From positions 1 through 24,321 of the forward strand of contig JAJYUJ010000035.1 in assembly GCA_021792615.1 (NCBI GenBank): DNA of 24,321 bases. The letters run 5' to 3'. Below the pieces are notes generated by a model. The model ran no database searches and was not told the DNA's origin. It was given only the letters and a program-made list of their open reading frames with translations. This document shows positions 5,968-13,852 of the stretch, one piece after another. The position numbers and the translations under genes were made by a program. The DNA is from a bacterium (lineage in GTDB: Bacteria > JAMCPX01). Position 1 is the stretch's first letter. Every line of letters begins with the position of its first letter.

Positions 5968-7458
5968 ATGTTTAAAAAAATACTTATTGCAAACCGCTCG
6001 GAAATAGCAGTCAGGATTATCAGGGCATGCCATGAGATGAACATCGAGGCAGTTGCCGTCTATTCCGATGCGGACAGGAATGCCCTGTATGTCAGGATGG
6101 CGGATGAGGCGTATTGCATTGGCCATCCCCAGCCCTCGGAGAGCTATCTCAATATGGATAAGATCATAGCTGTTGGTAAGGCGTGCGCTGCTGACGCGAT
6201 CCATCCGGGGTACGGCTTCCTCGCAGAGAACACGGAGTTTGCGAAACGCATCATGGATGCAGGGATTACCTTTATCGGTCCATCCCCTGAATCCGTAAAA
6301 GCGATGGGCGATAAGATCAGTGCGCGGAGGCTTGCCAAACAGGCGGGGGTAACGATCGTACCGGGGACCATCGATCCTGTACCCGATGTGAAGCACGCGA
6401 AAAAGACGGCAAAGGATATCGGCTATCCGGTCATGTTAAAGGCAGTGAATGGCGGCGGCGGCAAGGGCATGAGGCTTATCGAAAAGGAAGCCGATATGGA
6501 ATCCTCGTTTGAGCGCGCGTCTTCAGAGGCCTTAACTGCTTTTGGCGACGGCTCTTTGTATATAGAGAAGCTGATAAGGGACCCAAGGCATATAGAATTT
6601 CAGCTCCTCGGGGATACGTACGGCAATGTTATTCATTTAAATGAAAGAGAATGTTCTATTCAAAGAAAGCATCAAAAGCTCATCGAGGAAAGCCCTTCTC
6701 CGGTTATGACGCCCGAGAAACGTGCAAAGGTCGGTGCAATGGCAGTATCTGCTGCAAAGGCAGCGGGATACTACAATGCAGGTACCATTGAATTTATCAT
6801 GGACGAAAAGGGCGAGCTTTACTTCATGGAGATGAACACGAGGCTGCAGGTGGAGCACCCGGTAACCGAGCTGGTAACGGGTATCGATATTGTGAAAGAG
6901 CAGATCAGGATAGCGGACGGGCAAAGGCTGGCGTACAAGCAGTCGGATATCGCCTTGACGGGCAGTGCAATGGAATGCAGGATCGTTGCGGAGGATCCGT
7001 CAAATGACTTTGCTCCGACGCCGGGCAGGATCGTCCATTTACGGGAGCCGCAGGGAGACGGGGTACGCGTTGACAGCGGCGTGTACGAAGGCTTTGAAAT
7101 ACCGGGCTGGTATGATTCCCTGATCGCAAAGCTTCAAACGCACGGTAAGGACCGGCACGAGGCAATCGAAAGGATGCTCAGGGCCTTGAGTGAATACAGG
7201 ATTATCGGTGTTTCGACGGCTATACCGCTTTATAAATGGATACTGAGGCATAAAAGGTTTATATCCGGGGACATCAGCACAGGCTTCCTCGAACAGGAGA
7301 TGGAAGGTTTTTCAAAGGATACATCCAATTTGTGGATTATGGCTGCTATCGCCTCGGGCATATCCTCCATGAGCAAGGATCTTACGTCAGTTCATGACTC
7401 TCAACAGGCAGACACTTCAAAGTGGAAGACTGCGGGACGAATGAACAACCTGAGATAG
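5968..7458 (+). CDS. accC: Biotin carboxylase subunit of an acyl-CoA carboxylase
   Basis: This 496-residue enzyme carboxylates biotin on a carrier protein using ATP and bicarbonate. It contains the N-terminal pre-ATP-grasp domain (KILIANRSEIAVRIIRA, 4-20), an ATP-grasp domain with the glycine loop GYPVMLKAVNGGGGKGMR (152-169), and the catalytic stretch EMNTRLQVEHPVTE. In that stretch R292, Q294 and E296 match E. coli AccC numbering. The biotin carboxylase C-terminal domain follows. After ~450 there is a 45-residue tail ending WKTAGRMNNLR but no biotinyl-lysine (MKM) domain. It is therefore a free-standing subunit, longer than AccC (449 residues) and shorter than full alpha chains. GAAGGGA precedes the ATG. 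It pairs with the carboxyltransferase upstream; the carrier must be encoded elsewhere. Confidence 0.92.
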   Translation: MFKKILIANRSEIAVRIIRACHEMNIEAVAVYSDADRNALYVRMADEAYCIGHPQPSESYLNMDKIIAVGKACAADAIHPGYGFLAENTEFAKRIMDAGITFIGPSPESVKAMGDKISARRLAKQAGVTIVPGTIDPVPDVKHAKKTAKDIGYPVMLKAVNGGGGKGMRLIEKEADMESSFERASSEALTAFGDGSLYIEKLIRDPRHIEFQLLGDTYGNVIHLNERECSIQRKHQKLIEESPSPVMTPEKRAKVGAMAVSAAKAAGYYNAGTIEFIMDEKGELYFMEMNTRLQVEHPVTELVTGIDIVKEQIRIADGQRLAYKQSDIALTGSAMECRIVAEDPSNDFAPTPGRIVHLREPQGDGVRVDSGVYEGFEIPGWYDSLIAKLQTHGKDRHEAIERMLRALSEYRIIGVSTAIPLYKWILRHKRFISGDISTGFLEQEMEGFSKDTSNLWIMAAIASGISSMSKDLTSVHDSQQADTSKWKTAGRMNNLR

Positions 7459-7475
7459 CAAAGCAACCCCCTCTT

Positions 7476-7495
7476 TTCCCCCTTGTCAGGGGGAA
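7476..7495. terminator. Hairpin between convergent genes, weak terminator candidate
   Basis: ttccccc-ttgtca-gggggaa forms a perfect 7-bp stem between the ends of the biotin carboxylase and fabI genes. This is the right place for a bidirectional terminator, but neither strand has a clear T-tract after it. It also resembles dispersed 'cccc...gggg' repeats such as 3929-3946. The call is therefore weak. Confidence 0.3.
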
Positions 7496-7552
7496 GTATA
7501 AAAAAGTTTCCCGATAAGGAGCGGGTTACCCAGGCAGGGCTTGGGTCGGGGG

Positions 7553-8329
7553 TTACATCCCGACGATGTGGTAGCCTGCGTCCACGAACATCACTTCGCC
7601 GGTTATGGCGCTGCTCATGGGTGAAAGGAGAAACAGGGCTGCATCGCCGACCTCGTCTGCCGTTATATTCCTTCCGAGGGGCGCCTTCTGCGGATACATC
7701 TGCATCATAGTCGTAACTCCCTTTATGCCCCTCGCTGAAAGTGTATTGACCGGGCCTGCGGATATGCCGTTTACCCTTATGTTGTTTTTGCCGAGTTCAT
7801 AGGCAAGGTATCTTATAATATTTTCAAGGGCTGATTTTGCTATTGCCATGACATTATAGCCAGGGATTACAACCTGTGAAGCGATATACGACATGGCAAT
7901 AATGCTGCCGCCGTCTTTCATCAGCGGTGCTGCCTGCCGTGTGAGAGAGATAAGGGAATAGGAACTTACATCCAAAGCCGTTAAAAACCCCTGCCGCGTG
8001 GTGCTCTCTACAAAGCTGCCTCCCAGTTCTTCCCGCGGCGCAAACGCAACACTGTGGACAAGCGTATGGATGGTATCGTGCTTCTTTTTGATCTCATCGA
8101 ACACACCTTTTACCATGTCTTCTTTCTGCACATCACACTCGAACAACCCCAGCGGGTTCATCTCCGGTATTACCTCTTCGACCCTTTCCTTCAGGTCGGG
8201 GTTCGCATAGGTAAAATAAAGTTCCATGCCTGCCTGGTGCAGCTTTCTCGCGATGTGTAATGCTATGCTGTACTTGTTGACAACACCGGTTACGAGTCCA
8301 ACCTTTCCTTTGAGATCTATTGTGTACAT
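7553..8329 (-). CDS. fabI: Enoyl-[acyl-carrier-protein] reductase (NADH), FabI type
   Basis: This 258-residue short-chain dehydrogenase-fold enzyme reduces enoyl-ACP in the last step of each type II fatty-acid elongation cycle. The nucleotide-binding start KGKVGLVTGVVNKYSIALHIA is FabI-like. The active site PGYNVMAIAKSALE has the Y-x6-K spacing that distinguishes FabI from ordinary Y-x3-K dehydrogenases. SYIASQVVIPGYNVM and NGISAGPVNTLSARGI are also family blocks. The frame stays open for 32 further codons upstream, but ATG at 8327-8329 gives the normal N-terminus (MYTIDLKGK). AGAAG lies upstream. It is transcribed convergently with the carboxylase genes and has its own promoter region shared with tRNA-His. 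Confidence 0.93.
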   Translation of the reverse strand: MYTIDLKGKVGLVTGVVNKYSIALHIARKLHQAGMELYFTYANPDLKERVEEVIPEMNPLGLFECDVQKEDMVKGVFDEIKKKHDTIHTLVHSVAFAPREELGGSFVESTTRQGFLTALDVSSYSLISLTRQAAPLMKDGGSIIAMSYIASQVVIPGYNVMAIAKSALENIIRYLAYELGKNNIRVNGISAGPVNTLSARGIKGVTTMMQMYPQKAPLGRNITADEVGDAALFLLSPMSSAITGEVMFVDAGYHIVGM

Positions 8330-8400
8330 AGTGTTATCTTCTATGCCACACTGTCCCGGGAAAGTCAAAGGCACGTAATCCGATCGGCTTGACACGCATG

Positions 8401-8464
8401 CAGGAAGTGGTACAAGGAATGACACTGTTCATACCAGGAAGACCGGTAAGGCATGGTGTTCCTG
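8401..8464. repeat. Imperfect duplication and hairpin upstream of tRNA-His and fabI
   Basis: caggaagtggtacaaggaat from 8401 is imperfectly repeated from 8435 (caggaagaccggtaaggcat), 34 bp on. The second copy forms a stem of caggaagacc (8435-8444) with ggtgttcctg (8455-8464), one mismatch and a 10-nt loop. It lies between the divergent fabI and tRNA-His. No T-tract follows. Function is unknown. Confidence 0.35.
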
Positions 8465-8475
8465 ACAGGATGATG

Positions 8476-8481
8476 TATAAA
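8476..8481 (+). promoter_or_regulatory. Candidate -10 box for tRNA-His
   Basis: TATAAA lies 11 bp before the tRNA 5' end, a suitable place for a -10 box. No convincing -35 box is seen at 16-18 bp upstream. Confidence 0.3.
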
Positions 8482-8492
8482 TTCTTCTCTAT

Positions 8493-8568
8493 GGTGGGTG
8501 TAGCTCAATGGTGGAGCATTGGACTGTGGCTCCAAGGGCTGAGGGTTCAAATCCCTTCACCCACCCCA
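8493..8568 (+). tRNA. tRNA-His (GTG)
   Basis: A complete cloverleaf. Acceptor gtgggtg pairs with cacccac, D-stem gctc/gagc, anticodon stem ttgga/tccaa with loop ctGTGgc, and T-stem gaggg/ccctt with loop ttcaaat. The extra G(-1) at 8493 and discriminator C73 are the histidine identity elements and pair with each other. The CCA end (8566-8568) is encoded. 8569-8640, before the acylphosphatase stop, shows nothing further. Confidence 0.97.
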
Positions 8569-8640
8569 TTTACCCCAAAAATGCGTTTGCAAAATGGTGA
8601 ATAAACAAACTCCGTTATTGCATTTTTCGGTTGATTGCGA

Positions 8641-8922
8641 TTACCGCAGTATCTTGAAGCCCTGAAGGCCGTTCACCGGTTCAAGCTCTTGGATGTCTAT
8701 AGCGGTTACCCGTGCTCCGGGCGGGCCTTTGGAGCACCACTGAATAAACTGTTCTACATCCGCAGGTTCGCCGGCAGCGTCTACTTCTACGGAAAGATCC
8801 GGCAGGTTCTTTACCCATCCCTTTATACCGAGATTATCGGCTGCCTCCCGGGTGCTTGCCCTGAACCAGACCCCCTGAACGCGGCCGGTTATGATGAGAT
8901 GAACGTGTCTTTGATTATTCAT
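8641..8922 (-). CDS. acyP: Acylphosphatase
   Basis: This 93-residue protein of full family length hydrolyses acyl phosphates. The phosphate-binding loop GRVQGVWFR (13-21) with catalytic R21 and the second catalytic residue N39 in GWVKNL are present. VEVDAAGEPADVEQFIQWCSKGPPGARVTAI completes the ferredoxin-like fold. It is the last of four minus-strand genes, 33 bp after the small membrane protein gene, so it is probably co-transcribed from the promoter near 11802-11830. No strong Shine-Dalgarno is visible before the ATG. A link with acyl-CoA metabolism of the operon is inference. Confidence 0.93.
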   Translation of the reverse strand: MNNQRHVHLIITGRVQGVWFRASTREAADNLGIKGWVKNLPDLSVEVDAAGEPADVEQFIQWCSKGPPGARVTAIDIQELEPVNGLQGFKILR

Positions 8923-8955
8923 ACAAAAAATCTGACAGAAATTATGCCGGATGGT

Positions 8956-9390
8956 TCAACGAGCAAGTTCTTTTTTGACCGGCAGGTAAAACGCAAGGAC
9001 TATCAGAACAATGCTGCCATCGATGACGAAATTGGACAGGTAAAGCAGAGACTTCTGATAGAGAAAGAAGCTTAAAAGCGAGATGAGTGATGACGTGGTT
9101 TTCCCGACGATTAAAACAGGTGTCAGGTTTAAGTTTTTCAAAACATCCCTGCTTATCAAATAGGCGATTGCCGTTACACATGCCATATACGCTACGGCAA
9201 GGTCGAGGTAGAATTTCTCCAGGTTTTGGTGGAGTGACTGAAAGTAACCTATTTTTTCGGAAACAATATTAAATATGTTTATGACTTGGTTCGGTACAAT
9301 ATAAAACGACAGGCCTACTATCAGAAACGTCCAGAAAAGCAAGGTCATCAGTAATCTGTAATTTTTTTGTTTCGATGTTAACTCCGGCAT
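8956..9390 (-). CDS. Small integral membrane protein of unknown function
   Basis: This 144-residue protein starts at ATG 9388-9390, chosen because AGGGAGAA lies just upstream; the frame remains open further upstream. Four hydrophobic segments are seen at about 13-32 (LLMTLLFWTFLIVGLSFYIV), 63-79 (LAVAYMACVTAIAYLIS), 90-110 (TPVLIVGKTTSSLISLLSFFLY) and 118-135. The N-terminus (PELTSKQKNYR) and C-terminus (PVKKELAR) are charged. No family is recognised. It lies 22 bp after the sirtuin gene and 33 bp before acylphosphatase, so it is probably part of the same operon. Confidence 0.75.
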   Translation of the reverse strand: MPELTSKQKNYRLLMTLLFWTFLIVGLSFYIVPNQVINIFNIVSEKIGYFQSLHQNLEKFYLDLAVAYMACVTAIAYLISRDVLKNLNLTPVLIVGKTTSSLISLLSFFLYQKSLLYLSNFVIDGSIVLIVLAFYLPVKKELAR

Positions 9391-9412
9391 TTTATTCTCC
9401 CTGTTAGGTTTA

Positions 9413-10219
9413 TTATAACATAGCCTTGACTTGAACGAGCAGTTCCGGTAACACGACACCCGCCGGTCCCTTCAACATATAATTATCTATATCTGTATAG
9501 AATGTTTCCCGCGGATTGATGTCGATGATGACCGCACCGGACTTCTTGGCATACCTCGGTATTTCCGAGACCGGATATACCGTGCCTGAAGTACCGACGA
9601 TAAGAACCACCTTTGCCTGTTCTATCTCCATGTAAGATTCGGGTATCATGTGTACGGGTTCTCCGAACAGGACGACATCAAGCCTTGCTTTGCCGCCGCA
9701 CTTACATGCGGGCATGGTGTTGACGATGCGTTCCATGGAACCGCTGGAGAGCTCTACGATCGCCTTTTTCAGAAAGCCGATAAAATCGTCTTTTGTGAAC
9801 TTGAATGTTTCATTGCACTGGGTGCACCTAAATGCATAAATGTTGCCGTGGACCTCTATGACATGTTTGCTCCCGGCCGCCTGGTGCAGATTGTCGATAT
9901 TCTGGGTGATGACACAGTCGAGCAATCCGAGCTTTTCAAGTTCTGCAATGGCAATGTGTGCGGGGTTCGGCGGGGCATTCCCGATAGAATTGATGGAGTC
10001 CGTTAAAAAATCTATAAGTTTTTGAGGGTTGTTATTTGCGAGCTCGATGATCCCCTGGGTGGTGCCGAATTCCATGGGATTAAACCTGTCCCATAATCCG
10101 CCGGGATCCCTGAAGGTCGGTATGCCGCTTTCCTGAGAAACGCCGGCACCCGTAAAGGCTACGACATGACCTTTTTTTACGATCTCCTTGGCAGCCTTTT
10201 TCAGTGAATCATTTGCCAA
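9413..10219 (-). CDS. cobB: Sir2-family NAD-dependent protein deacylase
   Basis: This 268-residue sirtuin removes acetyl or other acyl groups from lysines using NAD. It has the NAD-binding loop AFTGAGVSQESGIPTFRDPGG (21-41), TQNIDNLHQAAG (105-116) and catalytic H124 (EVHGNIYAFRC). Four cysteines form a zinc site: C132, C135, C172 and C174. VVLFGEP and GTSGTVYPVSEI are further family blocks. The start is TTG with AAGGAAA upstream; no ATG in frame fits. Its first 11 bases overlap the end of the acyl-CoA synthetase gene, implying translational coupling. Sirtuins of the CobB type are known to reactivate AMP-forming acyl-CoA synthetases by deacylating their catalytic lysine, which makes the upstream gene product the likely substrate. 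Confidence 0.93.
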   Translation of the reverse strand: MANDSLKKAAKEIVKKGHVVAFTGAGVSQESGIPTFRDPGGLWDRFNPMEFGTTQGIIELANNNPQKLIDFLTDSINSIGNAPPNPAHIAIAELEKLGLLDCVITQNIDNLHQAAGSKHVIEVHGNIYAFRCTQCNETFKFTKDDFIGFLKKAIVELSSGSMERIVNTMPACKCGGKARLDVVLFGEPVHMIPESYMEIEQAKVVLIVGTSGTVYPVSEIPRYAKKSGAVIIDINPRETFYTDIDNYMLKGPAGVVLPELLVQVKAML

Positions 10220-11774
10220 TATTGTTTTCCTTTTTCGCCTTTGCTTTTTCTCTCATCCTGAGTTCTTTCTTCAGTACCTTACCAATAATATTTTTAGGCA
10301 AATCGTCAACAAATTCGATATACTTCGGTATCTTAAAAGGGGCAAGCTTCGTTTGCAAATAACGTTTTAGCTCATCCCCGGTTGTTTTTTCTCCCGGCTT
10401 TGTGACGACGAACGCCTTTGCCTCCTCACCCATGATCTTATCGGAAACCCCTATAACGGCAGCATCCATAACCTTTGGGTTTTCATAGAGCGCATTTTCG
10501 ATTTCTTTGGGATATATATTTTCACCGCCGCGAATGATAAGGTCTTTTTTCCGGTCGATGATATAAAAATAGCCCTGATCATCGACATAGCCTATATCGC
10601 CGGTGTGCAGCCATCCATCGATGATGGTTTGTGCGGTTTCCTCGGGTCTTTTGTGGTAGCGTTTCATAATCGCTCCGCCGCGTATGACAATCTCGCCCAC
10701 CTCGTTCACCGGTACTTCTTTGCCGTTATCGTCGACGACCCTTACCTCTTGTCCGGGCAGGGCTTTGCCTATAGAACCGATCTTTCTCTCGCCGTTGAGC
10801 GGGTTCAGCGTGCTGACAACCGTTCCCTCGGTAAGCCCGTATCCCTCGATGATCTTAATCCCGTACGTCGATTCGAATTTCTTAAACGTTTCTTCCGCGA
10901 GCGGTGCTGCCCCGCACACACCGAACCGCAAGCTGCCGAGGTTATGCGTTTTTACCTCATCGGCAATCAGTATCAGGATATTGTAAATTGCGGGGACCCC
11001 GCTGAAAAACGTTACACCGTACCGTTCGACAACCTCTCCGAATTCCGAAGCAGAAAATGTGGTTCTTAAGACGATGGTGATGCCGGAATAGAGCGCGCTG
11101 ATTAAGGACATCATGGCGTTGACATGGAACAGAGGCAAAAAGATCAAAGCGACTTCGTCCCCTGTTTCTTCATCGGACTGGAGAACAGAGCGGATACCCA
11201 TAACCGCATACAGTGCATTGGCATGCGTCAGCAGCGCGCCCTTGGGTTTGCCGGTTGTGCCGGAGGTGTAAAAAAGAAAGGCATCGTCGTCAGGCTGGAT
11301 GACCGTATCCCCGGGGACGACGGGATGCTTCATTAGATCTTTGTAGGGAACGGTCCCGGCAGGCGCGTCATCCCCATGATAAACGATCTGCTGAACATGT
11401 TCCAGTTCAGGTTTTATGGCTTCTATAGTGTAGTAGTAGGCGGAATCGACAACGAGGTACTTACCCCCGGAGTCGTTCAGCAGAAACTTTACCTCTTCGG
11501 CACTCCACCAGCAGTTAATGGGGCCGGCAATAGCGCCAAGCACGTTTGCAGCGAGTGCGGCATAGAGGAATTCCGGCGAATTATTCATATAGACATGGAC
11601 CGTATCGCCCTTTTTTACCCCGATCGATTTCAATCCGTTTGCGAAACGGCTGACCCTTTCATGAAACTGACGGAACGTTACGGCATCGTCATAAAATTTT
11701 AGGTAGGCCTTGTCTCCGCTGTCTGCCGCCCTTTTTTCGATCATCTCCCGTATGTTGCTATATGCCAATTCCAT
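10209..11774 (-). CDS. AMP-forming acyl-CoA synthetase (long-chain fatty-acid CoA ligase type)
   Basis: This 521-residue member of the ANL superfamily activates a carboxylic acid to acyl-AMP and then acyl-CoA. The phosphate-binding loop YTSGTTGKPKG is at 169-179. YGLTEG, GWLHTGDIGYVDDQGYFYIIDRKKD and GGENIYPKEIE are the other core motifs. The catalytic lysine is K499 in DLPKNIIGKVLKKELR, followed by a lysine-rich tail. Chain length is not predictable from sequence; fatty or aromatic acids are possible. GGAGGG (11778-11783) sets the ATG. It is the first gene of a minus-strand operon with the overlapping sirtuin gene. The PK...GK motif is the site acylated in related enzymes, so reversible lysine acylation is a likely control. 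Confidence 0.92.
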   Translation of the reverse strand: MELAYSNIREMIEKRAADSGDKAYLKFYDDAVTFRQFHERVSRFANGLKSIGVKKGDTVHVYMNNSPEFLYAALAANVLGAIAGPINCWWSAEEVKFLLNDSGGKYLVVDSAYYYTIEAIKPELEHVQQIVYHGDDAPAGTVPYKDLMKHPVVPGDTVIQPDDDAFLFYTSGTTGKPKGALLTHANALYAVMGIRSVLQSDEETGDEVALIFLPLFHVNAMMSLISALYSGITIVLRTTFSASEFGEVVERYGVTFFSGVPAIYNILILIADEVKTHNLGSLRFGVCGAAPLAEETFKKFESTYGIKIIEGYGLTEGTVVSTLNPLNGERKIGSIGKALPGQEVRVVDDNGKEVPVNEVGEIVIRGGAIMKRYHKRPEETAQTIIDGWLHTGDIGYVDDQGYFYIIDRKKDLIIRGGENIYPKEIENALYENPKVMDAAVIGVSDKIMGEEAKAFVVTKPGEKTTGDELKRYLQTKLAPFKIPKYIEFVDDLPKNIIGKVLKKELRMREKAKAKKENNIGK

Positions 11775-11801
11775 ACACCCTCCATTTTGATTGTAAGGTC
11801 A

Positions 11802-11830
11802 ATTCTAAAATCCTGCGGGGATAAAGTCAA
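11802..11830 (-). promoter_or_regulatory. Promoter of the acyl-CoA synthetase-sirtuin operon
   Basis: On the minus strand TTGACT (11825-11830) and TAGAAT (11802-11807) are 17 bp apart, about 28 bp upstream of the ATG. A divergent promoter lies opposite. Inverted copies of aatcctgc (11809-11816) and gcaggatt (11852-11859) lie within the two promoters and could bind a shared regulator. Confidence 0.5.
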
Positions 11831-11857
11831 ATGGAACAAATACTCCGCAGAGCAGGA

Positions 11858-11887
11858 TTGACTTAATCTGGCGGGGTGGTATATAAA
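11858..11887 (+). promoter_or_regulatory. Promoter of the TPR-DUF4388-phoH operon
   Basis: TTGACT at 11858-11863 is followed by overlapping -10 candidates: TATATA at 11880-11885 (16-bp spacing) and TATAAA at 11882-11887 (18-bp spacing). Transcription would start only a few bases before the ATG at 11900, giving a very short leader. No other promoter is evident before the next eight genes. Confidence 0.45.
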
Positions 11888-11899
11888 ATATCAGCATTT

Positions 11900-13852
11900 A
11901 TGGTTAACAAAAAATTATTCATTGCCGCGTTTTTTTCGATAGTGATGCATCTTATGCTTTTTGTTCCCCGGGCATTTTGCTTCACCCAAACGGCGGTATC
12001 CCCTGAATTGCAGAAATATCAGGCGATCACTTCCACGGCGGCTGTTTCTCCAACGCAGGCAGCAACCGTGCCGTCCGGGACAACCTTTGTGGATGCTCTG
12101 TACAATGCATGGGTTAGCAATGGCACGGCACAAAACGGCATCGACCAAAAAGTCCGGGAATTAAACGAAATAAAAATCAATGACGGCTTTATGAATCTCT
12201 ATCCCTTCAGCTTCGTCTTGCTGGATAAATACAAAGAGCTCCACGTAAATAAATTTTTGCACGATGCAATACTCCTATCACCCTCCATGTCAGAACCGTA
12301 CTTCGAACTTTCTTATTCCATGCTCCGGGGCAGGAAGGCGGACTATTCCCTTGCGGTCATAAACCTGTCGAAAGCCATCACCGCCTTTTTCCAGGATCCC
12401 TACAATATCCTGAGGTTCGCTTCGAACAGACTCATCAATATTACCCTTTCAATCCTTGTCATACTTTTTATCTTTTCCCTGCTCCTTATAATCAGATATT
12501 CGATGCAGATCTATTCGTCGATAAAGTCCTACCTCCCGGAGTACATACCCGCGTATGCAGTTGTCTTGTTTTCAATCGTTGTCCTGGTACTTCCGTTCCT
12601 GTTTGGAGCAGGGTTCCTTTGGCTTTTGGTCCTCTGGCTTTTTCTCACGTTTACCTATCAAAAAACAACGGAACGCATCGTGAGTGCGGGATTCATAGTT
12701 TTTCTCGGCATACTTACGTTCGTATTGCTGATCATCGTTGCCACTATCTTAAAACCCGAGGAGGAACCCTTTACCGGTATCATGAACATGCACTACGGGA
12801 ATGTTTCTGCACAGGATATCAAAACTTTGAAGGCGTATGCCGACGAACATCAGGGGGATCTTTACAGCAACCTGTACATGGGTGTTTATTATAAGAGAGT
12901 GGGCAATTACCAGGAGGCAGATGTATTCTACAAAAGGCTCCAGGACAACGGGTACGGTAACCTGCCCGTGGTCCTGGTCGATATCGGAAATCTCGAATAT
13001 GCAACCGGGAATTCTTCCGGGGCTGAAAGTGACTATAAACAGGCTGTTTCGGTAAACCCAAATTTTTTCCCTGCAAGGTATAACCTCGGACAGTTGTACC
13101 TTATTAAGGGGAATATAGAGGGAACGAATGAACTCGATCGTGCGAAAAGCATCGATCCTGCACAATTCGGCTATGCCGCTTCGCTCTATCAGAAAGCCAG
13201 CATAAACAGGATATTTGTCGATGCGCTCCCTTCCTCCGGAGAGCTTGCTTTGATCATGTTCAAAGAAACCTTTCACAATGCTACGGCAATAGGACTTGCA
13301 GATGTTATGGTAAGCCGGCTTATAAAATGGCCATCTGCAAAACAATTGCCGTTTCTCGGAATGTGGCTTTTGTTTCTCTTCATGGGGACACTGGTTCTGT
13401 CAAAATTCATTACAAAGTATTATCGGTGCAAATCGTGCGGCAGATTGTACAATCCTTTGAACAGGAGCGACGAATACAGATATTCGATCTGTAATGACTG
13501 CCTCCGGTTTTATATAAAAAACGACATAAAAGACAACAAGAAAAAGATCGAAATAACGCAGAGGGTCTACCGGTGGAAAAAAAGGTTGAAAATTATCAAT
13601 ATCGCATCATCGCTGTTTATACCGGGGAGCGGCAGCATCCTCAGGGGGCAGACAATTAGGGGTATGTTGCTGTTGTCGGTTTCCTGTTATCTTCTCGTGG
13701 AATATATGACCTCGTTCGGGCTCATAACGCCGATATTCCCGGTATTCAATCCGTACCTTGGTATAGTAAAGACAGCGAGCCTGTTCTTCCTGATACTCGT
13801 ATATTTGTTGAATATTTTTATTACCGTTAAAGCGGAGGCTAAATGGTTCTAA
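11900..13852 (+). CDS. Multi-pass membrane protein with TPR repeats and a zinc-ribbon-like motif
   Basis: This protein is about 650 residues from ATG 11900. An upstream GTG at 11876 is in frame but lies before the -10 box. A signal-like segment (KKLFIAAFFSIVMHLMLFV) is followed by an exported region of ~140 residues. Membrane segments follow near 180-205, 215-255 and 260-285. A soluble TPR stretch comes next (YSNLYMGVYYKRVGNYQEADVFYKRL, VLVDIGNLEYATGNSSGAESDYKQA, ARYNLGQLYLIKGNIEGTNELDRA). After another membrane segment, CKSCG...CNDC (about 515-540) looks like a zinc ribbon. Two final hydrophobic segments end the protein. The combination is unfamiliar. Its end overlaps the DUF4388 gene by 10 bases, so the two products probably work together. 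TPRs suggest a protein-assembly platform. Confidence 0.8.
   Translation: MVNKKLFIAAFFSIVMHLMLFVPRAFCFTQTAVSPELQKYQAITSTAAVSPTQAATVPSGTTFVDALYNAWVSNGTAQNGIDQKVRELNEIKINDGFMNLYPFSFVLLDKYKELHVNKFLHDAILLSPSMSEPYFELSYSMLRGRKADYSLAVINLSKAITAFFQDPYNILRFASNRLINITLSILVILFIFSLLLIIRYSMQIYSSIKSYLPEYIPAYAVVLFSIVVLVLPFLFGAGFLWLLVLWLFLTFTYQKTTERIVSAGFIVFLGILTFVLLIIVATILKPEEEPFTGIMNMHYGNVSAQDIKTLKAYADEHQGDLYSNLYMGVYYKRVGNYQEADVFYKRLQDNGYGNLPVVLVDIGNLEYATGNSSGAESDYKQAVSVNPNFFPARYNLGQLYLIKGNIEGTNELDRAKSIDPAQFGYAASLYQKASINRIFVDALPSSGELALIMFKETFHNATAIGLADVMVSRLIKWPSAKQLPFLGMWLLFLFMGTLVLSKFITKYYRCKSCGRLYNPLNRSDEYRYSICNDCLRFYIKNDIKDNKKKIEITQRVYRWKKRLKIINIASSLFIPGSGSILRGQTIRGMLLLSVSCYLLVEYMTSFGLITPIFPVFNPYLGIVKTASLFFLILVYLLNIFITVKAEAKWF

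Noticed and set aside
7476-7495. Strong intrinsic terminator
   Set aside because: The stem is good, but neither strand has a T-tract, so it is listed only as a weak candidate.
8635-9075. 146-codon plus-strand ORF
   Set aside because: It is the antisense shadow of the acylphosphatase and small membrane protein genes, which have clear motifs and ribosome-binding sites.
12749-13345. 198-codon minus-strand ORF
   Set aside because: It lies wholly antisense to the TPR region of the 11900-13852 gene and has no family features or ribosome-binding site.
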